Assembly: GCF_963169125.1 (NCBI RefSeq)
Contig: NC_084797.1
Span: 96,249,868 to 96,313,867 of the forward strand
Direction of reading: 5' to 3'
Length of the DNA: 64,000 bases
Origin: Humulus lupulus
Lineage: Eukaryota > Streptophyta > Magnoliopsida > Rosales > Cannabaceae
In this document: positions 43,548-53,609 of the stretch, piece after piece
Numbering within the stretch: position 1 is the stretch's first letter
How the letters are laid out: every line of letters starts with the position of its first letter
Position numbers and translations under genes: made by a program
Notes under the pieces: generated by a model
The model's input: the letters and a program-made list of their open reading frames with translations, nothing else
What the model was told of the DNA's origin: nothing
The model's database searches: none

Positions 43548-45832
43548 TGTAACGACCCAAATTCGCTAATAAGGCTTAAGGGCCTGTGTGCCAGGAGGGC
43601 ATTACTGGAATAATTGTGATTTAATGAGTAATTATGTGTTTAATAATGTTTACATGATAATCGATTGTATTATGTGGTAGTATGATATGTGATATATGTG
43701 AGAACCACATTATTATGTGGACAGGTTCGTTGAGCACGACTCAAGACGATTCTAGGGTCAGATAGGGGGAAAAGTCACAATGGGGTTTAAGTTATGACTT
43801 TGGAGAAGTCGGGGATATTTTTAGATAACGGGTAGTGATTTGGGTCATCGGGACATGAAAATAAATATACAGAGATATATTTGAGGTTAGGATGTCTAGG
43901 CACGAATATTGGGGGATTTTACCATTTTGGCCTCGGGGACGGTTCCAGCACCCCGAGCCTCGGGATTAACTTAACAGATAAGTTAGACTTGAGGAAGCCT
44001 TTAGAAAACATAAACCGACTAACACTTAGGCTCTCTTTCTCTCTCACGCTCAAGGGAAACCAAGAAGAGAAAACACACAGAAAATCAAAGGGGAAACAAG
44101 CTGGAATTCTGGGATTTGAGGTGAGGAATTGAAGGTCTACTCAGGGGTTTATCAAGCACTAGAACAGGGATTAAGGTAAGCATCTAAACATCTTTTCTGT
44201 GGTTCAATTCTATGCTCTAGTTGGATTTTTGGTTAAGTGTTGAAACCAGTATAGCTTTGGTGTTTTAAGGTAGAATTAAAGAAGGGAACTTGGGGACCTA
44301 GCTTGGCTACAGCTTGGTGAAGTGGTTCTACAGCAAAGGTGAGTTCTAATTCCAAGTTTAGAGGTTTTAGATTGAGTTTGGTGGCTGGTTTATGTGTGTT
44401 TTGGCATTTGGGTTTCAGAAATTGAAAGGAAGAGATTGGAGTGTGTTAGGCTGTGTTTTCTTGGGAGTTATGCTGTTTAGATCATGTTAAAGAGGTTGGG
44501 AATTAATTGGTTAAGAGTTGGGAAGTTTTGGGATGGTTTAAGGTAAGGTTTTGAGCTCTAGAATGGTGACAAAACTGGGTTCGAAGGGGAGGGCTGCGGC
44601 TCTGTTCTAGAGCGCCGCAGCCCTAGCATGCAAGGAAGCCAAGGGGGCTCGGCCGAGGGGGCGCGCCGCGGCGCCCAAGGCAAGGGCCGCGGTGCGTGTG
44701 TGTTTCAATGAGGGAGTGGGCTCTGTTTTGAGGAAGGGCCGCGGCTAGGCTTTGGGGGCCGTAGCCCTTGGTTGCACACTTGGGATTTTGAGGGTTTTAA
44801 GCATGGGGGAGTGGTCTTGGGTGCTCGGGTTTGGTTTCACCACCGCGCTTGGTGGAATTAGGAGTCCCGGGAGTTAGTCTTGTAATTGGGAACCTATATT
44901 CAATTATTTATGAAACCCTATGCTTTGGTTGTGGTTAGGTGATAAAAGCTTAGGCTCGGGAACGAATCGTGCTTGTGGGACGTTGCTCGTAGTTCGATAA
45001 TTGTACAGACTAAAGGTAAGAAAACTGCACCTGGTTGAATATATCTGACGGGACTAAGGGCTCCCTATTGTAGATGCTTGAAAAGATGGTATTATGCAAT
45101 GCAAGCCATTTAGTGGACCAGTGGCCTAAGGGTGCCAAGGGTCTCACTAGCACACAAGGTGCGGCTCGGACACTGGTATCCGAGGACAGCTTATTATGGA
45201 CTAAGCTTGGTTTAAGCGGGCCAGAGTCAGTGGGTTAAACAGAGGGTGCAGCCTAAGTCGTCGGCCCTGAATATTATGTGAAATGAATGTTATATGAGAT
45301 AGTATGTGTCTTGGACTGAATTGTATATGCCGATTATCTGTTGTGGAATATTTGATGAGTAAGCATGCTTATTGAGCTACTTGTCTGTTGTTGCTATTTA
45401 AGTTATCTGTGATGTTTTCTTGCTGGGCCTTGGCTCACGGGTGCTACGTGGTGCAGGTAAAGGCAAGGGCAAGTTAGATCAGCCCTGATTGGAGAGCTCA
45501 GCGGGCGGAATGTACATAGCCAGGTGCTCGACCGCCACGGTTGAGGTCTAAGCAAGGACATGGAAACTGAAGACTGTCTGTTTTGGCCTTAGTATGGCTA
45601 GTGGTTCCTCATGTATTTTTGGGAGTCTGTAAACTTTCTTTAGCTTCGTTTTTGAATGGGATCCCATGTTACTACAGTTAATATATGCTAAATGAGTCTT
45701 TTGAGACCAAAACCTTTTAAACCCTAGCTCTTACATGTTTAGCGACACGATTTCAAATTAACGACTTGATAAGCGAGTCTTGCACCTTTATAAGTACACA
45801 GTGTAACGGTCTTGGCTATCCAGGGCATTATA
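43548..45832 (+). repeat. Gypsy solo LTR, 2285 bp
   Basis: It starts TGTAACGACCC and ends CATTATA (family CGTTACA), with a perfect AATTT target duplication (43543-43547 and 45833-45837). It carries AGGTAAGAAAACTGCAC at 45014-45030, the GTGCAGGTAAAGGCAAGG box near 45451, GGGATCCCATG near 45658 and a GC-rich block at 44590-44770. No internal sequence is present. Confidence 0.95.
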
Positions 45833-45965
45833 AATTTGAGGGTTCAAATGGACTTCAAACACGGTTGCTTTGGACCTTCCAGGGACCTTAGGCATGAGGT
45901 GTGGGTTCTTTACCGGTGTTGAATTTTGAGCATCCACAGTTCGTCTCAGAGGTAAGTTAGAAATA

Positions 45966-46178
45966 TGTCTCCTCGGTAAGAAGGAATGTTGGGGTGAACT
46001 GTAAGGTGGATGAACCATCTGCTCCAAGGAGGAACACTCACAAGAATGCTAAAAATAATAATCCTCCACCTCCTTCTCCTCCAACATATGAGGCACAATT
46101 TGCTGTATTGGAGGCTACTATAAGGAGGAAATAAGAGCAGCTTAGGAAAATGAGTTAGCAACATGATATCATCAGCTA
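45966..46178 (+). pseudogene. gag: Gypsy gag N-terminus
   Basis: ATG TCT CCT CGG TAA opens the gene (45966), and the rest is best read one frame over: VRRNVGVNCKVDEPSAPRRN, then NNPPPPSPPTYEAQFAVLEA. This matches the basic, Pro-rich start of Gypsy gag in style. A TAA near 46131 and further stops follow. The sequence then passes, without capsid, protease or the first half of RT, into RT at about 46180. Confidence 0.65.
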
Positions 46179-46815
46179 AAGGTGAAAGAGTTGGACATAC
46201 GAAAGACAACTTTCCAAACTCTCTACGGCCATTAGGAGTTCATGGTGATGTCCTTTGGACTCACTAATGCCCCTGCAACGTTTATGGACTTAATGAATAG
46301 GGTGTTCTGTGAATACTTGGATAATTTTGTTATCGTATTCATAGACAACTTCCTTATATATTCAAAAAATAAGGAGAAGCATGCGATGCACTTAGAACTA
46401 GTTTTGCAGCAGCTACACGAGAAAAAGTTGCATGAAAAGATCTTAAAGTGTGAATTTTGGCTAGAAAAAGTAAGTTTTCTTGGACACATGGGGTCAAGAG
46501 AAGGAGTTTTAGTAGATCTGACAAAAGTTGAAGCTGTGAATAAGTGGAGACTTTCAAAGAACGCATATGAAGTTAGAAGTTTCCTAGAGTTAGCCAAATA
46601 TTATAGGTGGTTTGTGGAAGACTTTTCTAAAATTTCCTCACCAATGACTGCTCTTACCCATAAGGATGTTAAATTCGAATGGAAAGATAAGTGTGAGTAA
46701 TGCTTTCAAGAGCTTAAGAAGAGACTGACAACTGCTCCATTTTTTACAATCCTTAACGATAAAGAGGGATATACCATTTACAGCGATCCTTCAAGGCAAG
46801 GGTTGGGGGTAGTAT
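46179..46815 (+). pseudogene. pol: Gypsy reverse transcriptase (second half) and RNase H start
   Basis: It enters just before [20 protein letters not shown]. The catalytic motif is altered: [12 protein letters not shown] has Asn in place of the second Asp of F-I-D-D. The thumb and connection follow ([32 protein letters not shown]). A TAA at 46698-46700 ends the open stretch, but the frame goes on to YSDPSRQGLGVVL, the first RNase H strand with its Asp. Four codons after the last Gly the LTR at 46816 begins. With the catalytic Asp gone, this copy was inactive apart from the truncation. Confidence 0.88.
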
Positions 46816-47494
46816 TGTAAAGTCCCAAATTTGCTAATAAGGCTTAGTGCCTTGAATAGTGTGTGAGGAGGGCATAATTTGATTTATACGCGAATTATGT
46901 GAAATTAGTTGAATATATGTGTGATTATGTTTCATATATTAATTATATTGTCATATGAATACTTATGCATGTTCATGTGTATTAAATATGCATGTGGGCC
47001 CGTTTTCGTTAATAAGGGCATTTTTGTAATTTTGACCCGTTGAGGGTATAATTGTAATTATATGTGTTATGTGATTGATACCACATTATTATGTGGATAT
47101 ATTTGTGATATTCAGCTCGAGGTGATCCTAGTGAGCGAGTTAACGATAAATTCACAATGGGGTCAAATACTCGACTTGGGGTGAGCCTAAGATTATTTTA
47201 GTAATTTAGTGCGTAGTCGGGATTTATCGGGTGATGGGTAGTTATTTGGCAATTATTTGGGTATGTCGGGATTAATAGAGGAATAGGGCTATTTGAGGTT
47301 TAGTGGGAATTGTGGGAAATGACTGTTTTTCCCTTGAGAGCCTTAAAGGGAAGCTCTTGGGATAGGGGCATTATGGTCTTTCTAAAGACTTGGTTGGACT
47401 TAGTTCAGACTAGAAACTTTCAGAAAGACAAAAAAGGAAACACTCAACACAAACTTTAGCTTCCATTCTCTCTCTCTCTCTCTCTCTCTCTTTC

Positions 47495-47531
<37 letters not shown>

Positions 47532-48640
47532 CATTCAACTCATTCTTTCTTGGGCACTAGGGGGACCTTTTTAATATTGAGGAGGAAGGCTTGAAAATTT
47601 AAATTGTGAAGTGAGGGATTCAAGCTAGGAACTGGATTAGGTGCAACTCAAAGTCTTGAATTCATGTTTGAGGTAAGATTTTAGTCAGGTTTTAAAGAAA
47701 TTCCAGTGTAGCTTAAGCTTTTATAAGTTCTGAACTTGTGGGATGGGATTTGAGTGTTGGTCAGGTTTTTGGGTTAGTTTCTCAGGTATACATGATTCCT
47801 ATGTTGTGTTGTTGAGAGTCCTAGACTCAATTGGGACTTTGGTTTAATTTTGGGTTGGGTTTGGAGAGATTTTGGCTAGGGTAAAATGCAGGAAAAGCCC
47901 AGAATATCTGGGTTCGCAGGGTCGCGTCGCGGCGCTGTTCTTGGAGCGTCGCGGCCCATATGAACTCGGGGCAAGGGGTGGTTCTCTAAACCGCCTTAGG
48001 GTCGCAGTGGATGGGTGGGTTACTATGCAGCTCGTGTCTAGGGAATTAAGAGGATTTGTTCTCGGACTAGTAGAGGGTCGTGGCGCTTGTGTGGGGCACC
48101 GCGACTCAAATTTGAGGTTTTGGAAAAAAAAAGGGCTTTTAAGCTCGGGAACTCAAACCTAAAGGCTCGGGAATGATTATACTACCCAGTTTAGTAGAAT
48201 TAGAGGTCTCGGAGGCTAGTAAGTAATTTTGAAGCTTTTAATTAGTTTAGGTCTTAATGATTACCCGTTATTGCGTTGTGACTAGGTTATACCATTAGGG
48301 CTCGGAAGTAGGGATCGACCTAAGGGAGTTGGGGACTGTAATAGCGTACAGAACACTGGCCATTTGGCTAAGGCAACCTGGGAATGAAATATGCACTTGT
48401 CTAGCCCAAACACAACCTAAATTATTAGAAGTGTGGTCCATAGTTGTCTAACTCATTGACTGTTTAAATTGGATTATGTGTTTGTTACTGCTAAGCTTGT
48501 TGGTTATATTCTGCCGCTTATTTGTATCTATTGATTTAAGTTTTCTTACTGAGCCTTGGCCCATGGGTGCTATTTGGTGTAGGTAAGGGAAAGGGGAAGC
48601 TGGACCAGCCATGAGTTAGAGAGCTTTAGGGGGCGCATGT
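46816..48640 (+). repeat. Gypsy LTR, 3'-truncated, inserted in an RNase H region
   Basis: It starts TGTAAAGTCCC with the family's AATAAGGCTTA and runs to GGGGGCGCATGTA, where full LTRs continue for about 300 bases more. At 48641 it meets the opposite-strand LTR of the next element. It contains the splice-donor-like box near 48580 in altered form (GTGTAGGTAAGGGAAAGG). Confidence 0.85.
47468..47530. repeat. CT microsatellite
   Basis: (CT)n with two short interruptions, at the position where the other Gypsy LTRs have a shorter pyrimidine-rich leader. Confidence 0.95.
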
Positions 48641-49430
48641 ATTTTGTACTTTAAATAGTTCTAGACTTTCTAATCAAGTCCCTTGGTTATAAACGTGTGA
48701 CCAGGCTTAGGGTTAAAAATTTGGTCAAAGGGAAACGTTGACTTTTCATTAAAAATATTTGTGTTCGTACATGGGATCCCAAAATAACATAAATAGATAT
48801 TTAAAAGGTCCACTACAATTCAAAAATTACAACTAACCGACCTAAGCAGAAAAATAAGGGATACAACCCTAGTTCCTCCAAGATAACCCCGGCTGTGGTG
48901 GTCGAGCAGCTGCATATGTACACGCCGCCACTGAAGCTCTCCAACTCATGGCTGGTCTAGCTTCCCTTTCCTCTTACTTGCACCACATAGCACTCGTGAG
49001 CCGAGGCTCAACAAGAAAACTTAAACATATGTATGAACAGTAAATATAGATTCTAGATGCATATCTAGCAGTAATAACCTACTCATGCATGCAAACAATT
49101 ACAAATAAATGCTACCATGTAATAACGGGGCTCACTGCCCTAAAAAAATGATTAATAAGTCATATTGGGGTCCAACGACCTAGGATGTGGGACTAATAAG
49201 TCACCCCGGGGGCCCGTGCCCTAACATCTATGTAACCAGCTGTGACAGTCAGAATCCTGTGATCCGTAGGGGGAAAGACCGAGTAAAATCTTTGCATTTC
49301 CACATCGCCTGGGGAGGGTCAAGTGTGATGATTCTAAGACTGTGTTGGTATGGGACTACACAGTTGAAGATGGCTTAAATGGTTTGATGGGTACTACCTA
49401 TGCCAACAAGACGCATCTTCTTTTAGGTAG

Positions 49431-49510
49431 CCCATCACTTGAGAACTCCAAAGTTAAGCGTGCTTGACCTAGAGTACTCTCATTATGGGTGACCTCCTGG
49501 AACGTTTTCC
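49431..49510 (+). ncRNA. 5S rRNA-like segment in Cassandra LTR 1
   Basis: It contains CCCATCACTTGAGAACTCC, AAGTTAAGCGTGCTTGACC and ATGGGTGACCTCCTGG. These correspond to the middle and end of plant 5S rRNA, including the box A, intermediate element and box C of the internal RNA polymerase III promoter. Box C is followed by a changed AACGTTTTCC. It is not a 5S gene: the 5' third of 5S rRNA is not recognisable. Confidence 0.88.
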
Positions 49511-49614
49511 AAGGAAGTGTGCAAATGAGGACAAAGGACGCTTGAAAGACTCGTGTTGGTTGGCAAGGAAAATTGTCATTCCAAGAAGCAGCCACAGTGA
49601 CGTGGAGCATTACA

Positions 49615-49685
49615 AATGGTAACAGAGCCTTCAACCAGCTGGATGTGTAATCGGCGAGAACGTCGGATCCCTAAGGGAGGGTGAT
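49615..49685 (+). other. Cassandra internal region: primer site and polypurine tract
   Basis: 71 bases. TGGTAACAGAGCC is at 49618-49630 and TAAGGGAGGGTGAT lies just before LTR 2. No coding content. Confidence 0.85.
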
Positions 49686-49875
49686 TTTGATAGTCAGAAC
49701 CCCGTGATCCGTAGGGGGAAAGACTAGGTAAAAAGCTGTGCAATCCAACATCACCTGGGGAAGGTCAACTGTGATGATTCTGAGACTATGTAGGTATGGG
49801 ACTACACAGTTGAAGATGGCTTAAATGGATTGATGGGTACTCCAATGAAAACAAGATGCATCTTCTTTTTGGTAT

Positions 49876-49955
49876 CCCATCACTTGAGAACTCGAAAGTT
49901 AAGCATTCTTTTCTTGGAGTAGCCTCATGATGGGTGACCTCTTGGGAAGTTTTCC
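49876..49955 (+). ncRNA. 5S rRNA-like segment in Cassandra LTR 2
   Basis: This is the second copy. The intermediate element and box C are better kept than in LTR 1 (GATGGGTGACCTCTTGGGAA), while box A has decayed (AAGTTAAGCATTCTTTTCTT). The two copies have therefore lost different parts of the promoter. Confidence 0.88.
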
Positions 49956-51846
49956 CAGGAAGCATGCGAGTGAGCACAAAGCACGCTAGAAAGACTCGTG
50001 TTGGTTTGTAGGGTCAGTCCTCATTCCAGGAAGTAGCCATAGTGACGTGGGGCGTTACACCATCCATAGGTCTAGCCCATCGTACCTAGCGCTTTAATTT
50101 TCCACAAAAATTGGGTCGGACAAGCGTATAATGCGCTCCTGATTAGGCCTAACCATATCGACTAGCACTTAGCGTGCTATTGTCTCCCTTGACTTATGAG
50201 CCAAGGCTTTTCAATCAGATATTGCAAACAAGTATACATCTTTTAACATTTATCCCAAAATTGAGCATTCACACATGCTTAATCAATTAATCACACACAT
50301 AATCATAATCATGTTCATTCTCAGAGGCTTGAGCCTTGTTCATAGTCATATTAAACAACCAGATAAATGGATAACAAGTTATTGATACACATACTTCAGA
50401 TAATACAAGTATGCGTACATATTAATCTTACATCTCAGATAATTAAATAAAAACACAGTAATGACCGTGTTCCTCAACGAGGCCAAGCCCTAACCACGTA
50501 AATAATAACATTTAACACGTATTGGGTGCAGTTTTCTTACCTCAAGTCTGAGTGCAACATATAATAAGAACAATCATCGAGCACGATCCTGGTTTCGAGC
50601 CCCTAGAGGTAACCTAGTCACAACCATAATTTAGAATCCCGTCAATAACAAGCAAAAAAAGGCTTTTGAACCGACTCCTAGTTTTCAGGACGTAGAATTC
50701 TACTAAATAAGGTAGTAGGATCAATCCCAAGAACTTAGGTTTCAGTGCCCGAATGCAAAACCCTTCCCAGAGCTCAAATGCTCTTCTAGCACCCGACCCA
50801 AGGCAAAAGAGTTGTGACCCACCATAAGTCAAGGAGCCTAAGGGCTCTCCTCTTGACACACGCACCGCGGCCCCTCAAATGGAGGTTCAACACCTCCTTC
50901 TCCCTATGTTCATGAGAGCCGCAGTGCCCCAAGAACAAGGCTGTGGCTCGACATGAAAACCAACTTTTTCCCTTCGTTTCTTCAAGTTAAATCTCACCAA
51001 AAACCTATCCAAACATAGCCAAATCACAAAAACAAAGTTCCTAATCAACTTAGCACTACAATACCAACAAAACAAAAGATTAAACTTTGCGAAAACATCA
51101 CCAAATCTCCAGATTCAGATTGAATTTTGAAATCTCTAAAACTTACATAAAACCAAAGAAAACACAGATAATTAAGGCTAGAAATCAATACCTTTGCTGG
51201 CTAAAACGATGTTAAGTCTTTACCCAAGCAATTCCGAGCCTAAGCTAGCTTCGATTCCCCTTTGATCGCAATAAATTCCCAAGAAAATTGAGAGAGAGAG
51301 AGAGAAAGAGAGAGAGTTAAGAGCAAGTTTTTTGAGTGTTTGTACGTTTTTGTGTTTGTGAGGTTACATAAAGATCAAGTAACTCTAAGTAAATCTCGAG
51401 GCTCGGGGTAGCAAAAACGTCCCCGAGGGTAAAATGGTCAAACTTCCCAAAATTCTCTCCTAACATGACTAGCTCCGAATATATCCTTGAATATTTATCC
51501 CCGTTACCCAATATCCCGGTAATGCACTAAATACCCGAAATATCCCTCAACTCACCCCGAGTCAGGTATTTGGTCCTCTTGTGATGTTCTCGCTAACTAG
51601 CATACTTGTAATAGGCCAAATTACGAAAATTTCCCTTCTATAAAGAAACGGGCCCACATGCATATTTAATACACCTAAACATGCATATCTAGTCATATTA
51701 TAATATAACTCACGTAATCATATCATTATTCTAATATATATCAAATAAACACATATTTCACAATTAAATCCCTTAATTTTCCTTAATTTGCCATCCTTGC
51801 CCCTTAATCAAGGACCTAGGCCTTATTAGGTAATTTGCACGTTACA

Positions 51847-51860
51847 ACTATCCCCTCCTT
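51847..51860 (-). other. Polypurine tract of the minus-strand Gypsy element
   Basis: The minus strand reads AAGGAGGGGATAGT directly before the LTR, close to the tract of the plus-strand element at 5424-5439. Confidence 0.8.
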
Positions 51861-52440
51861 ACAACAATTTCGTCCTCAAGATTTTACCCAAACAACTCGG
51901 GATACTGATTCTGCATATCTGACTCTAGCTCCCAGGTTGCTTCCTCGACCTTACTATTGCTCCATAATACCTTAACCAAAGGTATAGTCTTGTTCCTCAA
52001 GACCTTGTCCCTTTTGTAAAAAATCTTAATTGGTTGCTACTCATATGATAAATCTATCTCTAGTTCCAGATCCTCATAACTCAACACACGAGTCTCATCT
52101 GACACATGGAAATATGAAATATGTTGTGCATCCTAGACAGTACCAGGGGTAAGGCCAACCAACAGGCCACCTGATTGATCCTCTCTAGGATCACAAATGG
52201 TCCAACAAACCTAGGCTCAACTTGCCCTTCTTCCCAAATCTATCCATCCCTCTCAGTGGTGAATCTCTATGGAAGACATAGTCTCCCGCTTGGAGCTCCA
52301 TGTTTCTGCACTTTGGTTCTAAATCACTCTTCTCTCCACTCTAAGACGCAAGCATCCGAGCTCTAATCTTTTCAATAGCCTCTGTGGTCCTCTGAACTGC
52401 CTCAGGACCCAAATATTTCCTCTCACCCATCTCATCCTAG
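51861..52440 (-). pseudogene. pol: Integrase C-terminal domain and chromodomain-like tail
   Basis: The tail is readable on the minus strand at 51985-51890: VKVLWSNSKVEEATWELESD, then YPEL. The preceding barrel (KLSPRFxGPF-like, then the VFHVSML-like stretch near 52110) is broken by stops and small shifts. Its start, near 52440, corresponds to DEMGERKYLGPE. Same role and position as 4861-5403 in the plus-strand element. Confidence 0.8.
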
Positions 52441-53225
52441 TGAATGGGCGATCTACACTTCCTACCAAACAACATCTCATAAGGTGCCACTCAAATAGTC
52501 GACTGGTAGTTGTTACTATAGGAAAACTCTATCAGAGACAAATATTTACCCTAGGACCCTTCAAAGTCCAATACATATGCTCTCAGCATGTCCTCCAATA
52601 TCTAGATAGTTCTCTTAGACTGACCATCAGTCTAAGGATGATAAGTTGTACTGAACTTCAGTTGTGTACCTATTGCCTTATGTAAAGTTCCCGAAAACTT
52701 AGAAGTAAAGATAGGGTCCTTATCCAACACGATAGACCTTGGAGTCCCATGAAGGTGTACTATCTCTCTCACATAGAGTTTTGCATATTGTTCAATCATG
52801 TAATTCATCCTCACTGGTAGAAAGTGAGTTGACTTAGTATACCAGTCCATGATGACCCATACTGAATCGTGCTGGCCCACTATCCTGGGCAACCCCACCA
52901 TGAAATCCATCGTGATGTCCTCCCACTTTCACTATGGGATATCCAAAGGTTGTAATAGTCCTGCTGGTCTCTGATTCTCTGCCTTGACCTGCTGACAGGT
53001 CAGGCACTATGCCACGTACTCAGTCATATCTCTCTTCATCCCAGGCCACCAATATAAGGCTTTCAAGTCCTGGTACATTTTCAGGGTGCCTGAATGTAGA
53101 GAATAAGGGGTAGTATGAGATTCATACAGAATCTCTCGTCTAATCCTAGTGTCCATCAGAACACAAATATGATCCTTGTATCTCAATAAACCCATGTCTT
53201 ACACTGTATAGTCCTTAGCCACTCC
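52441..53225 (-). pseudogene. pol: Gypsy integrase, zinc-binding and core domains
   Basis: The frame 53195-53007 carries RREILYESHTTPYSLHSG and YWWPGMKRDMTEYVA, the HHCC part with both His; CxTC lies just beyond a frame break near 53000. The core is in the frame 52910-52632: MDFMVGLPRIVGQHDSVWVI, then YVREIVHLHGTPRSIVLDKD and KAIGTQLKFSTTYHP. Both catalytic Asp are visible, one as IMDWYTKS and one as LDKDPIF. The Glu region at about 52600 (SQRTI in place of SERTI or SERMI) appears altered. Confidence 0.86.
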
Positions 53226-53609
53226 AGCTAGGATGTCCCCTCTAATGTTTCCCAACCCTGGGTCACTTAACTCTTTCTCCTTGATCCTCTCTAAAATAGT
53301 ACACTACAGGGTGATGTTGGCTAACTTGCCCACCACTAACTCAATGCTTTCTCTAGTCATATCCTCTTCCAACTCCTTAAATATCTGTCTTGCACTATAC
53401 AACTATGTCGGACCCTTCCGGCTTAAGGCATCTGCCACCATGTTGGCTTTCCCTGGGTGATAGAGGATTTCACATTCATAATCCTTCACTAGCTCTAACC
53501 AACGTCTTTGTCTCATGCTCAAGTCCTTCTGGGTGAAGAAGTATTTCAAACTATTGTGATATGTGTATATCTCACACTTGACACAATAAACTAGTGCTGT
53601 CTCACCTTT
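53226..53609 (-). pseudogene. pol: Gypsy RNase H C-terminal half
   Basis: Minus-strand sequence continues the RNase H domain from the right side of the solo [18 protein letters not shown] (the usual Asp of TDHKSL is Tyr), then [20 protein letters not shown] and MVADALSRK near 53440. The LTR at 53610 interrupts the domain just after the ALK of VVFALK. Confidence 0.85.

Larger units (their letters stand above)
43371..46815 (+). mobile_element. Gypsy element remnant (leader, gag start, RT), hosting a solo LTR
   Basis: Two outer pieces, 43371-43547 and 45833-46815, are joined across the solo LTR by its AATTT duplication. The joined leader contains two similar stretches of about 60 bases, both ending GAGCATCCACAGT (near 43482 and 45928), i.e. 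a small tandem duplication. gag starts at 45966 and jumps to RT near 46180. A truncated LTR then enters the RNase H region at 46816. Confidence 0.75.
49241..50059 (+). mobile_element. Cassandra-type TRIM retrotransposon carrying 5S rRNA sequence, complete
   Basis: Two LTRs of equal length (374 bp: 49241-49614 and 49686-50059) enclose only 71 bases. Each LTR contains about 80 bases of plant 5S rRNA, a feature known from Cassandra elements. Start (TGTGACAGTC or TTTGATAGTC) and end (GCATTACA or GCGTTACA) agree. After LTR 1 comes TGGTAACAGAGCC, a Met-tRNA primer site with one change; before LTR 2 comes GGGAGGGTGAT, a polypurine tract. Flanking CCAGC (49236-49240) and CCATC (50060-50064) match at four of five bases. 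It has no coding capacity, so it relied on other elements' proteins. Confidence 0.93.
48641..51846 (-). repeat. 3' LTR of the minus-strand Gypsy element, interrupted by a TRIM
   Basis: It lacks about the outermost 30 bases at 48641, where it abuts an opposite-strand LTR, and ends TTTGCACGTTACA at 51846 beside the polypurine tract. Without the TRIM its length is about 2.4 kb, like the others. The reversed AGGTAAGAAAACTGCAC lies at 50526-50542 and GGGATCCCAAAA near 48774. Confidence 0.88.

Noticed and set aside
49431..49510. A functional 5S rRNA gene
   Set aside because: Only the middle and 3' part of 5S is present, it is diverged, and it lies inside an LTR with a second copy 445 bases on.
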